7,030 nucleotides of DNA from Microbacteriaceae bacterium (GTDB taxonomy: Bacteria; Actinomycetota; Actinomycetes; Actinomycetales; Microbacteriaceae): NCBI GenBank assembly GCA_947452355.1, contig CANGCU010000058.1, positions 1 to 7,030 on the forward strand. Reading direction: 5' to 3'. A program made the position numbers and the translations under genes. Of the stretch, positions 1-5,662 are shown in pieces. How positions within the stretch are numbered: position 1 is the stretch's first letter; each line of letters begins with the position of its first letter. Below the pieces are notes generated by a model that saw only the letters and a list, made by a program, of their open reading frames with translations, made no database searches and was not told the DNA's origin.

Positions 1-578
1 CATTCGCCCGCAACGAGATGGACATTCAACGAGAGCCCGTCACGGCCGACATGCTGGTTCGGTTGGTCTGGGACGCGACGTGGCCACACGACCGTTTGGT
101 GTTCGGCGCGTCGAGCATCATTCGCGTCGCCGACTCCGTCGTTCCCGGCAAACCGATTCGGGTTCACTCGAATCGGGGTGTCGCCGGAATCGACGGGACC
201 ATCGCGACGGCACAGGGAATCGCGTCGGCCTCGCGACGTGAGGCCAAATCGACGACCTCCGGTGTTACACGGCTCGTTCTCGGAGACCTCGCCGCCTGCT
301 ACGACGCTAGTTCGCTGGTTCTGCTCGACGGCCCCATCCAAGTGATCATCGGCAACAACAATGGTGGACGAATCTTTGAGGACCTCGAGGTTGCCGCGAC
401 TGCGAACCCGGAACACTTCGCCGCGGTGATGCTGACACCGCAACGGGTGAATTTCGAATCGCTTGCCGCAGCGTATGGAATTGACTATCGACGGGTCGAA
501 ACCCGCGGACAACTCACGTCAGCGCTCACCGAAACCGCTCGGCCAATTGTGATTGAGGCAGTTCTTCTCGACGATTAG
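1..578 (+). CDS. menD: MenD C-terminal part (SEPHCHC synthase), 5' end outside the window
   Basis: Thiamine-diphosphate enzyme of menaquinone synthesis. It joins isochorismate and 2-oxoglutarate, with loss of CO2, to give SEPHCHC. The frame is already open at the left edge (first whole codon at 3) and ends with TAG at 576-578, so about 191 C-terminal residues of a protein normally about 550 long are visible. The segment SNRGVAGIDG (codons at 168-197) is the MenD-type active-site segment. The ThDP/metal motif follows the GD...NN pattern: GDL at 282-290 and NNNGG at 354-368, followed by RIFEDL as in other MenD proteins. MenF, which makes its substrate, is encoded convergently just downstream, and the two genes share 4 nt at their stops. 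No other ThDP family fits the GIDG plus NNNGGxIF combination as well. No damage is seen in the visible part. Confidence 0.93.
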   Translation, partial: FARNEMDIQREPVTADMLVRLVWDATWPHDRLVFGASSIIRVADSVVPGKPIRVHSNRGVAGIDGTIATAQGIASASRREAKSTTSGVTRLVLGDLAACYDASSLVLLDGPIQVIIGNNNGGRIFEDLEVAATANPEHFAAVMLTPQRVNFESLAAAYGIDYRRVETRGQLTSALTETARPIVIEAVLLDD

Positions 579-1774
579 CGCGCAAGCGCGTCGCGAATCG
601 GTCGGAACTTGAGTTCCGTCTCGGCATATTCCGACTCGGGGTCGGACCCAATGATCACGCCAGCACCTGCATGGGCGACGATGTCAGACTCGCGCCACTG
701 TGCACATCGAAGTGCGATCGCCCATTCCCCGTTCCCAGACCCGTCGACCCACCCAACCGGGCCCGCATATCGTCCGCGTGGGATCGCCTCGATGTCGGCA
801 ATCGTGGTGAGGGCGCGGTCCGTCGGGACCCCTGCGACGGCGGCCGTCGGGTGAAGTGAGTCGATGATGTCGAGCACCGATTCGCGGGTTCGAAGGACGC
901 CTTCAATGTCGCTCGCGAGGTGCCACACGTTTGAGAGGCGCAGCGTGAACGGAGTCGATGTTCCGACGATGGCACGGCAGTGCGGGTGCAGCGCGGCCAC
1001 GACGGATTGCATGGCGTATTCGTGTTCGTCGCGATCCTTCGCGCTGTGAACGAGTTCGTCGGCGGCGCGTGCGTCGGATGCGGGGTCGACACCGCGTGCG
1101 GCGCTTCCCGCTAGAACACGCGTCTGAATGCGGCGATCAACTACCCTGACGAGCGTTTCCGGGGATGCGCCCCACAGCCCCTCGACCGCAAAGATGTGGC
1201 AGTCGGGGTAGTCCGCGGCCAGTTTCATCAACGGTGCACGCTCGTCACCTGCGGTGACAACCCGTCCGGTGATTGCGCGTGCGACGACGACTTTTCCAAA
1301 AGTGGAATCGAGGCGACCGAGCGCCGTGCGAACGCGATCGCGATAAACCGAATCGATGTGTGGCCAATCGACGACGGGCGCTGCGCCAATCGAACGGCGT
1401 GGGGTGTCGGGTACCGCGACAGGTTCGCCGATCGTGACGGTAGTGACGTCGTTACCGCGACGAACGATGGTCACTCGAGGAACAACGAGGAAAGCTTCGC
1501 CGTTCGGATCAAATTCGCCCGATCCGATCGCGTGGACGTAGGGGCGCATCGCGGGGGCGACGGTGGTGAGTGCCTCGGTCCACCGGCGACCGAGTTCGGC
1601 AAATCGATTAGGCCCGCTCGCGGTCCACCGAACTCGTTCGCCGATACCGACAATTTCGAGGTCGCCGGTGCGAAAATACAGCGGCCGAGATGGGTTTGCG
1701 AAGTCGAGAACGGATCCAACTCGAGACAGCGACATCACCTCGCGCGAGACGGGTTCGGGCTTGGCGCTACTCAC
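575..1774 (-). CDS. menF: Isochorismate synthase (chorismate-binding family)
   Basis: Converts chorismate to isochorismate, the first committed step of menaquinone synthesis. The 399-residue length is normal. Family blocks in order: KVVVAR at 161-166 (K161 aligns with the general-base lysine of EntC/MenF), GASPETL at 202-208 (E206 the likely general acid), LAGSAARG at 221-228, KDRDEHEYAM at 246-255, LHPTAAVAG at 307-315, RGRYAGPVGW at 333-342, and AGAGVIIGSDPESE at 369-382 before AETELK. There is no glutamine amidotransferase partner nearby, and MenD and MenG flank it, so isochorismate synthase is favoured over anthranilate or aminodeoxychorismate synthase. The start used is GTG at 1774, immediately after an in-frame TGA. 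It has no Shine-Dalgarno, but TAGCCT lies 6 nt upstream, suggesting a leaderless mRNA. ATG at residue 14 (MSLSRVGS) is a possible alternative start. The stop TAA (575-577) overlaps the menD stop. Confidence 0.9.
   Translation of the reverse strand: MSSAKPEPVSREVMSLSRVGSVLDFANPSRPLYFRTGDLEIVGIGERVRWTASGPNRFAELGRRWTEALTTVAPAMRPYVHAIGSGEFDPNGEAFLVVPRVTIVRRGNDVTTVTIGEPVAVPDTPRRSIGAAPVVDWPHIDSVYRDRVRTALGRLDSTFGKVVVARAITGRVVTAGDERAPLMKLAADYPDCHIFAVEGLWGASPETLVRVVDRRIQTRVLAGSAARGVDPASDARAADELVHSAKDRDEHEYAMQSVVAALHPHCRAIVGTSTPFTLRLSNVWHLASDIEGVLRTRESVLDIIDSLHPTAAVAGVPTDRALTTIADIEAIPRGRYAGPVGWVDGSGNGEWAIALRCAQWRESDIVAHAGAGVIIGSDPESEYAETELKFRPIRDALAR
579..590. other. GC-rich inverted repeat at the menD/menF junction
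   Basis: CGCGC-AA-GCGCG lies directly after the menD stop codon, inside the last codons of menF. It could form a small hairpin at the 3' end of menD mRNA. No T tract follows, so it is not a classic intrinsic terminator. It could help stop or stabilise the menD transcript. Short GC palindromes also occur by chance in DNA of this composition. Confidence 0.25.
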
Positions 1775-1780
1775 TCATTA

Positions 1781-1786
1781 AGGCTA
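1781..1786 (-). promoter_or_regulatory. Candidate -10 element of menF (leaderless)
   Basis: On the - strand this reads TAGCCT, a TAnnnT hexamer, followed by exactly 6 nt (TAATGA) and the GTG start at 1774. That spacing would place the transcription start at or next to the GTG. A weak -35-like TTATCA can be read at 1805-1810 with an 18-nt spacer. No Shine-Dalgarno is visible in the gap. Confidence 0.4.
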
Positions 1787-1798
1787 CTCACGCACGGG

Positions 1799-1804
1799 TA
1801 GAGT
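1799..1804 (+). promoter_or_regulatory. Candidate -10 element of menG (leaderless)
   Basis: TAGAGT fits TAnnnT and lies 8 nt before the GTG start of menG at 1813, so a start site at or just before the GTG is likely. No recognisable -35 box is found at the expected distance. The menF and menG starts are only 38 bp apart, so the two divergent promoters must overlap. Confidence 0.4.
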
Positions 1805-1812
1805 TGATAATC

Positions 1813-2520
1813 GTGACGAGTGCTGACTTGGGTAAGAACCCCACCGAGGTCGCGGCAATGTTCGACGATGTGGCTCCTGGCTACGACCGAACTAACGCGA
1901 TTCTGTCGATGGGCGCGAGTTCGCTGTGGCGAATCGCCACGGTTCGTGCACTCGGAATTGCGCCTGGCGATCGAGTTCTGGACATCGCTGCCGGCACGGG
2001 AACATCCAGCGCGGCGATTGCTCGAACCGGGGCTCGCGTGACGGCACTCGACTTTTCCGCCGGGATGGTCGCCGTTGGTCGGGAACGTCACCCGGACATT
2101 GAGTTCGTTGAAGGTGATGCGACGGCACTTCCGTTTGACGACGCATCGTTCGACGCGGTCACCATTTCGTTCGGGCTTCGCAACGTCAACGACCCGCACG
2201 CCGCTCTCGCGGAGATGCGCCGAGTTCTCGTTCCCGGCGGGCGACTCGTCATCTGTGAATTCACCACACCGCCGAACGGGCTCGTCCGTCGGGTATATGA
2301 CGCGTATTTGTCGAAAGTCATGCCGCGAATCGTGAAACTATCCAGCACGAACCCTGATGCCTATACCTATCTGATGGAGTCCATTCGGGATTGGCCCACG
2401 CAAGGGGTGCTGGCGAGTTGGCTGCGTGACGCCGGATTCACCGGTGTCGGTTATCGAAACCTCACGGGAGGGGTCGTGGCCCTGCATCGAGGGACGACAC
2501 CGTTGGGGTCCAACCGATGA
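1813..2520 (+). CDS. menG: Demethylmenaquinone methyltransferase MenG/UbiE
   Basis: SAM-dependent C-methylation of demethylmenaquinone, the final step to menaquinone. The protein has 235 residues, usual for the family. Diagnostic blocks: AAMFDDVAPGYDRTN at 14-28 (UbiE/MenG signature start), SAM motif I VLDIAAGTGTSS at 55-66, ALDFSAGM at 78-85, GDATALPF at 101-108, ISFGLRNVND at 118-127, GGRLVICEF at 142-150, and LTGGVVALHRG at 217-227. The frame is open further upstream, to 1690. GTG at 1813 is chosen because the protein then begins with the short leader typical of actinobacterial MenG and because the upstream extension would overlap menF. The gene is translationally coupled to the next one: its TGA (2518-2520) overlaps the ATG of the polyprenyl synthase. 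It heads a three-gene operon. Confidence 0.93.
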   Translation: MTSADLGKNPTEVAAMFDDVAPGYDRTNAILSMGASSLWRIATVRALGIAPGDRVLDIAAGTGTSSAAIARTGARVTALDFSAGMVAVGRERHPDIEFVEGDATALPFDDASFDAVTISFGLRNVNDPHAALAEMRRVLVPGGRLVICEFTTPPNGLVRRVYDAYLSKVMPRIVKLSSTNPDAYTYLMESIRDWPTQGVLASWLRDAGFTGVGYRNLTGGVVALHRGTTPLGSNR

Positions 2521-3545
2521 GTCACGGCAACTCGATCAGTTCCAACTTCGGCCTTGCGGATGCAGCGTCGTCCACACCCGAGGAACGTGCACTCGTCAAG
2601 CGCCTCAACGCGGGCGTCATCGCGATGGAAAAATCTCTCGAAGCAAACCTGCATTTTGGGGACGCGCACACCGACACCATCGCGCGATACCTGTTCGAGG
2701 CCGGCGGCAAGCGCGTTCGCCCGTTGCTTGCCATGATCACAGCCGAGTTCGGTGATTCCACCCGCCCAGAAATAATTCTGGGTGCACAGGTGGTCGAACT
2801 AATCCACCTCGCAACCTTGTATCACGACGACGTCATGGACGATGCCGACCTTCGTCGGGGTGTTCCCACAACTCACACGGTGTGGAGCAATTCGGTCGCA
2901 ATTATTACGGGCGACCTGTTGCTCGCCCGTGCCAGTTCTCTTGCATCGAATCTCGGCGACGACATGGTCAAGTTGCACGCCGCGACATTCGAGCGACTCT
3001 GCCTTGGTCAACTGCACGAGACGACCGGTCCACAGAAGAGTGCCGATCGGATCGTTCATTATCTTCAGGTCCTCGCCGATAAAACCGGGTCACTCATCGC
3101 CTCAAGTGCCGTGGTCGGATTGATGACCTCGGGTGCACCGCGTGAGTTCTTCGAACCGCTTCGCGAATATGGTGAAAAAATCGGCGTCGCATTCCAGATA
3201 ATCGACGACGTGTTGGACCTCGCCGGTGGCGAGACCGGTAAGGAAAAAGGAAACGATATTCGCAACGGGGTTGCGACACTTCCCATCCTTCTCGCGCGCG
3301 CTGCCGACGACGCGGAATCGAAATCGCTTGTCGATCGAATTGATGACGCCATCGCCGCGAATGATGACACGACGTTCGATGCGCTCATCGATGAATTGCG
3401 CGCGAGCCGACACACGACCGAAACCATCGCCCGCGCCAAACAGTGGGCGACCGAAGCCGTTGATGCGCTCAGCATCCTGCCGGACGGACTGCCCAAACAA
3501 GCACTCGTGCGATTCGCCTCGCGCGTTATCGACCGAACCACCTAG
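2517..3545 (+). CDS. Long-chain trans-polyprenyl diphosphate synthase
   Basis: Adds isopentenyl diphosphate units to an allylic diphosphate, here most likely to make the menaquinone side chain (hepT/ispB/grcC type). The protein has 342 residues. GGKRVRP at 63-69 binds substrate. The first Asp-rich motif is DDVMD at 104-108 within HDDVMDDADLRRG, and the second is QIIDDVLD at 227-234. GKEKGNDIRNG follows at 241-251, with LPILLA at 255-260. A small residue, Ala99, sits five positions before the first DDxxD, where short-chain enzymes carry an aromatic residue; this favours a long product. Exact chain length cannot be read. The start ATG overlaps the menG stop (ATGA), so translation is probably coupled. 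All catalytic motifs are intact, and the context with menG strongly supports a quinone role. Confidence 0.92.
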   Translation: MSHGNSISSNFGLADAASSTPEERALVKRLNAGVIAMEKSLEANLHFGDAHTDTIARYLFEAGGKRVRPLLAMITAEFGDSTRPEIILGAQVVELIHLATLYHDDVMDDADLRRGVPTTHTVWSNSVAIITGDLLLARASSLASNLGDDMVKLHAATFERLCLGQLHETTGPQKSADRIVHYLQVLADKTGSLIASSAVVGLMTSGAPREFFEPLREYGEKIGVAFQIIDDVLDLAGGETGKEKGNDIRNGVATLPILLARAADDAESKSLVDRIDDAIAANDDTTFDALIDELRASRHTTETIARAKQWATEAVDALSILPDGLPKQALVRFASRVIDRTT

Positions 3546-3547
3546 GA
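3544..3547 (+). promoter_or_regulatory. Shine-Dalgarno that fixes the fprA start
   Basis: AGGA lies inside the stop region of the polyprenyl synthase gene, 5 nt before ATG 3553. It supports that ATG over any earlier start in the same open frame, which runs back to 3226 inside the upstream gene. Confidence 0.55.
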
Positions 3548-3552
3548 ACATC

Positions 3553-4899
3553 ATGAAGCTTCGACTCGCCATCGTTGGCGCCGGACCGGCCGGCATTTAC
3601 GCCGCGGACATCATTCAGAAATATGAACGCGGATTCGACGTGTCGATAGATCTCTTTGACCGACTGCCCGCACCATACGGCCTTGTCCGATACGGAGTTG
3701 CACCGGACCATCCCCGAATCAAAGGAATCATCAACGCGCTGCGCGATGTTTTGGATTCGGGCGGAGTCCGCATTTTCGGGAACGTCAACTTCGGAACGGA
3801 CATCACCCTTGATGACCTCAAGAGGCATTATCACGCCGTCATCTTTTCGACGGGAGCGATGAGGGACGCGACACTGCCCATCCCCGGCATCGAGCTTGAG
3901 GGTTCCTACGGCGCCGCAGACTTCGTCTCGTGGTACGACGGACACCCGGATGTCGGGCGCGAATGGCCCTTGACCGCGAAAGAAGTCGCGGTCATCGGAA
4001 ACGGAAACGTTGCTCTCGATGTCGCGCGTATGCTCGCAAAGCACGCCGACGATTTGTTGCCGACGGAAATTCCGGACAACGTCTATCGCGGATTGGCGTC
4101 AAGCCCAGTGACCGACGTGCACGTGTTCGGTCGTCGCGGGCCGATGCAAGTGAAATTCACGCCTCTCGAATTGCGCGAACTCGGCGAACTGAACGACGTC
4201 GACATGGTCGTGCACGACGAGGACTTCGTCTACGACGATGCGTCGCGGTCCGCCATCGAATCGAACAAGCAGATTTTCGTCATCGACAAAATTTTCCGCG
4301 CCTGGCGAGAGGCTGAGGTGGGCACTGCGTCGCGCCGGCTTCACTTGCACTTTTTCGCGAATCCGGTCGAGGTTGTCGGTGACGGCGGCGTTGTCAGTTC
4401 CTTCCGATATGAACGTACCGAACCGGATGGCGCCGGCGGAGTCCGCGGCACCGGCGAAATTCGAGAAATCCCTATCCAGGCGATCTATCGCGCGGTCGGC
4501 TATTTCGGTTCCCCGCTGGACGGGATTCCCTTCGAACAACGACACGGTGTCATCCCGAACCACGAGGGTCGAGTCCTCGACGACGAGAACAATGTCGTGC
4601 CCGGGATATACGCAACCGGTTGGATCAAGCGGGGCCCGGTCGGTCTCATCGGACACACAAAGTCCGACGCGATGGAAACGGTGGCCCACCTTGTCAAAGA
4701 CCAGGCATCGTGGTGGTCGCCGGCCGAGCCATCCGAAGAAGCCGTGACCGAATTGCTCAATGCGCGCGGTGTTCGGTACACCGACCTCGATGGTTGGCAC
4801 CGCCTCGACGAGCACGAAAAGTCACTCGGCGAACCTCACGGCCGAGAGCGCATCAAGGTCGTCGATCGCGACGAGATGTTGCGCGTTTCTCTCGACTAA
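3553..4899 (+). CDS. fprA: FprA-type ferredoxin/flavodoxin-NADP reductase (adrenodoxin reductase family)
   Basis: FAD enzyme that moves electrons between NADPH and a ferredoxin in the cytoplasm. The protein has 448 residues, close to the roughly 450 of mycobacterial FprA. The N-terminal FAD Rossmann motif is GAGPAG at 9-14, followed by the family block [16 protein letters not shown]. The NADP-binding site has GNGNVA at 149-154 and FGRRGP at 192-197, where the Arg pair would contact the 2'-phosphate. The C-terminal FAD signature is [14 protein letters not shown] at 354-367, then HTKSDA. It lies 7 nt after the polyprenyl synthase stop, so it is the third gene of the menG operon. No ferredoxin is encoded in the window, so its partner is unknown. 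The stop TAA overlaps the yajQ stop by 4 nt. A longer form starting within the upstream gene is rejected. Confidence 0.9.
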   Translation: MKLRLAIVGAGPAGIYAADIIQKYERGFDVSIDLFDRLPAPYGLVRYGVAPDHPRIKGIINALRDVLDSGGVRIFGNVNFGTDITLDDLKRHYHAVIFSTGAMRDATLPIPGIELEGSYGAADFVSWYDGHPDVGREWPLTAKEVAVIGNGNVALDVARMLAKHADDLLPTEIPDNVYRGLASSPVTDVHVFGRRGPMQVKFTPLELRELGELNDVDMVVHDEDFVYDDASRSAIESNKQIFVIDKIFRAWREAEVGTASRRLHLHFFANPVEVVGDGGVVSSFRYERTEPDGAGGVRGTGEIREIPIQAIYRAVGYFGSPLDGIPFEQRHGVIPNHEGRVLDDENNVVPGIYATGWIKRGPVGLIGHTKSDAMETVAHLVKDQASWWSPAEPSEEAVTELLNARGVRYTDLDGWHRLDEHEKSLGEPHGRERIKVVDRDEMLRVSLD

Positions 4900-5384
4900 C
4901 GGAAGTTGATGAACTGCACGTCGACGGGCAAGTCCTTGCCCTTGATCAACTGCATCGTCGCCTGAAGATCATCGCGACTCTTGGAGGAAACCCGAAGTTC
5001 GTCGCCCTGAATCTGGGGCTTGACGGACTTTGGCCCTTCCTCACGGATGATCTTGGAAATCTCTTTGGCGTGTTCGCTTGAGATACCGCTTTTCACCGTC
5101 GTCTCGATTCGGTATTCCTTGCCAGACGCGAAGGGCTTCCCAACCTCGAGCGACTTGAGGGAAATGCCACGCTTGATGAGTTTCGATTCGAGGACGTCGA
5201 GAACAGCCTTCACGCGCTCTTCGGAGCTCGCGGCGAGGTTCACTTTGTCCGACTTTTTCTCGATCTCGGCGCCAACGCCCTTGAAGTCAAAGCGGGTCTC
5301 GATCTCGCGTTGAGCCTGGTTCACGGCGTTATCGAGTTCCATCGGGTCGACCTTGGACACGATGTCAAAAGAGGAATCAGCCAT
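4896..5384 (-). CDS. yajQ: YajQ-family nucleotide-binding protein (UPF0234)
   Basis: Small cytosolic protein of the YajQ family. Members bind nucleotides, and some bind cyclic di-GMP or tRNA; the role in Actinobacteria is not settled. The 162-residue length is standard. It shows the family N-terminus SFDIVSKVD at 5-13, then [18 protein letters not shown], the middle [13 protein letters not shown], the block [22 protein letters not shown], and the C-terminus [12 protein letters not shown]. The two halves correspond to the two ferredoxin-like domains of the fold. The start is ATG at 5384. It lacks a good Shine-Dalgarno but has TAACAT 6 nt upstream, consistent with a leaderless mRNA. The gene appears monocistronic, converges on fprA with a 4-nt stop overlap, and is divergent from tRNA-Tyr. 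Confidence 0.95.
   Translation of the reverse strand: MADSSFDIVSKVDPMELDNAVNQAQREIETRFDFKGVGAEIEKKSDKVNLAASSEERVKAVLDVLESKLIKRGISLKSLEVGKPFASGKEYRIETTVKSGISSEHAKEISKIIREEGPKSVKPQIQGDELRVSSKSRDDLQATMQLIKGKDLPVDVQFINFR
4904..4951. other. Nested inverted repeats just past the fprA stop, inside the 3' end of yajQ
   Basis: An inner perfect repeat GGGCAAG (4926-4932) / CTTGCCC (4935-4941) is enclosed by an outer perfect repeat AGTTGAT (4904-4910) / ATCAACT (4945-4951). In fprA mRNA this could form a hairpin starting a few bases after the stop codon. Only a weak T-containing tail (TTGATC) follows the inner stem, so it is not a textbook intrinsic terminator. The same bases encode the C-terminus of YajQ, which constrains them. 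Confidence 0.35.
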
Positions 5385-5390
5385 GCATCC

Positions 5391-5396
5391 ATGTTA
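5391..5396 (-). promoter_or_regulatory. Candidate -10 element of yajQ (leaderless)
   Basis: On the - strand this is TAACAT, then 6 nt (GGATGC), then the ATG at 5384. The TAnnnT hexamer and the spacing predict transcription starting at the ATG. No clear -35 box is present. Confidence 0.45.
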
Positions 5397-5417
5397 GGCG
5401 CGGATGTGACGTATTGG

Positions 5418-5432
5418 GGGTCGCTCCGACCC
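5418..5432. repeat. Inverted repeat GGGTCG-CTC-CGACCC between yajQ and tRNA-Tyr
   Basis: Perfect 6-bp arms around a 3-nt centre in the divergent intergenic region. It overlaps the likely -35 zones of both neighbours and could be an operator or a small hairpin. No known binding-site consensus is recognised, and a repeat this short can arise by chance. Confidence 0.3.
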
Positions 5433-5439
5433 ATCGACG

Positions 5440-5450
5440 TATTGTATTGT
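5440..5450 (+). promoter_or_regulatory. Weak candidate -10 for tRNA-Tyr
   Basis: Two overlapping TATTGT hexamers (5440-5445 and 5445-5450) resemble a -10 box and would give a leader of roughly 40-50 nt before the tRNA. No matching -35 box is clear. A short stem CGAGG-ATTA-CCTCG at 5470-5483 falls in that leader. A different promoter nearer the gene remains possible. Confidence 0.22.
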
Positions 5451-5498
5451 TGTCTCTTGCGCGACTCGTCGAGGATTACCTCGGTGAGAAGTGCACCT

Positions 5499-5580
5499 GG
5501 TGGGTTACCCAAGCGGCCAAAGGGATCTGACTGTAACTCAGCTGGCTTAGCCTTCGGGGGTTCGAATCCCTCACCCACCA
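5499..5580 (+). tRNA. tRNA-Tyr, anticodon GUA
   Basis: An 82-nt class II tRNA. The acceptor stem GGTGGGT (5499-5505) pairs perfectly with ACCCACC (5573-5579), with discriminator A5580. The D stem is CCC (5508-5510) with GGG (5522-5524), with a GG in the D loop. The anticodon loop CTGTAAC (5531-5537) has GTA at 5533-5535. The long variable arm GGC-TTA-GCC (5544-5552) is typical of bacterial tRNA-Tyr. The T arm GGGGG-TTCGAAT-CCCTC (5556-5572) contains one G-U pair. The top pair of the anticodon stem (T5526/C5542) is a mismatch. The 3' CCA is not encoded beyond the discriminator (next bases CAT), so it must be added by CCA transferase. Confidence 0.95.
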
Positions 5581-5581
5581 C

Positions 5582-5611
5582 ATCCCCAGCCCCACGAGGG
5601 TTGGGGATTTT
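5582..5611 (+). terminator. Intrinsic terminator after tRNA-Tyr
   Basis: An 11-bp stem, ATCCCCAGCCC (5582-5592) with GGGTTGGGGAT (5598-5608), including one G-U pair and a 5-nt loop CACGA, runs into TTTT at 5608-5611. It starts two bases after the tRNA, so it ends the tRNA transcript and insulates the next gene. Confidence 0.85.
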
Positions 5612-5650
5612 CATATGTGGGGTGAGGGCGAACGTGCGTGAAACGTGGGA

Positions 5651-5656
5651 CACAAT
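5651..5656 (+). promoter_or_regulatory. Candidate -10 of the IMPase gene (leaderless)
   Basis: CACAAT matches TATAAT at four positions and is followed by 6 nt (GGAGTC) and the GTG at 5663. GGAG within those 6 nt is too close to the start to be a normal Shine-Dalgarno. The spacing repeats that seen before menF and yajQ. No -35 box is evident. Confidence 0.4.
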
Positions 5657-5662
5657 GGAGTC

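Noticed and set aside
1196..1801. 201-codon open frame on the + strand opposite menF
   Set aside because: Lies antisense to conserved MenF motifs, has no family resemblance, and would run through the menF/menG promoter region.
1806..1811. GATAAT as the menG -10 box
   Set aside because: It is a better consensus match than TAGAGT, but it would start transcription inside the gene after the GTG. The family-typical N-terminus requires the start at 1813.
1771..2199. 142-codon - strand frame across the menG start
   Set aside because: Antisense to the MenG SAM-binding motifs, with low-complexity Arg-rich translation and no supporting start signals.
3226..3552. N-terminal extension of about 109 residues for the ferredoxin reductase
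   Set aside because: It overlaps the well-supported polyprenyl synthase in another frame, and the translated extension is Arg/Ser-rich shadow sequence. The FAD motif begins properly just after ATG 3553, which has its own AGGA.
4099..4815. 238-codon open frame on the - strand within fprA
   Set aside because: Antisense shadow of a conserved gene. No recognisable domain and no ribosome site was seen; long antisense frames are common at this GC content.
5578..5580. CCA as an encoded tRNA 3' end
   Set aside because: These bases are the last two of the acceptor stem plus the discriminator. Shifting the frame to use them as the tail destroys the perfect 7-bp acceptor pairing.
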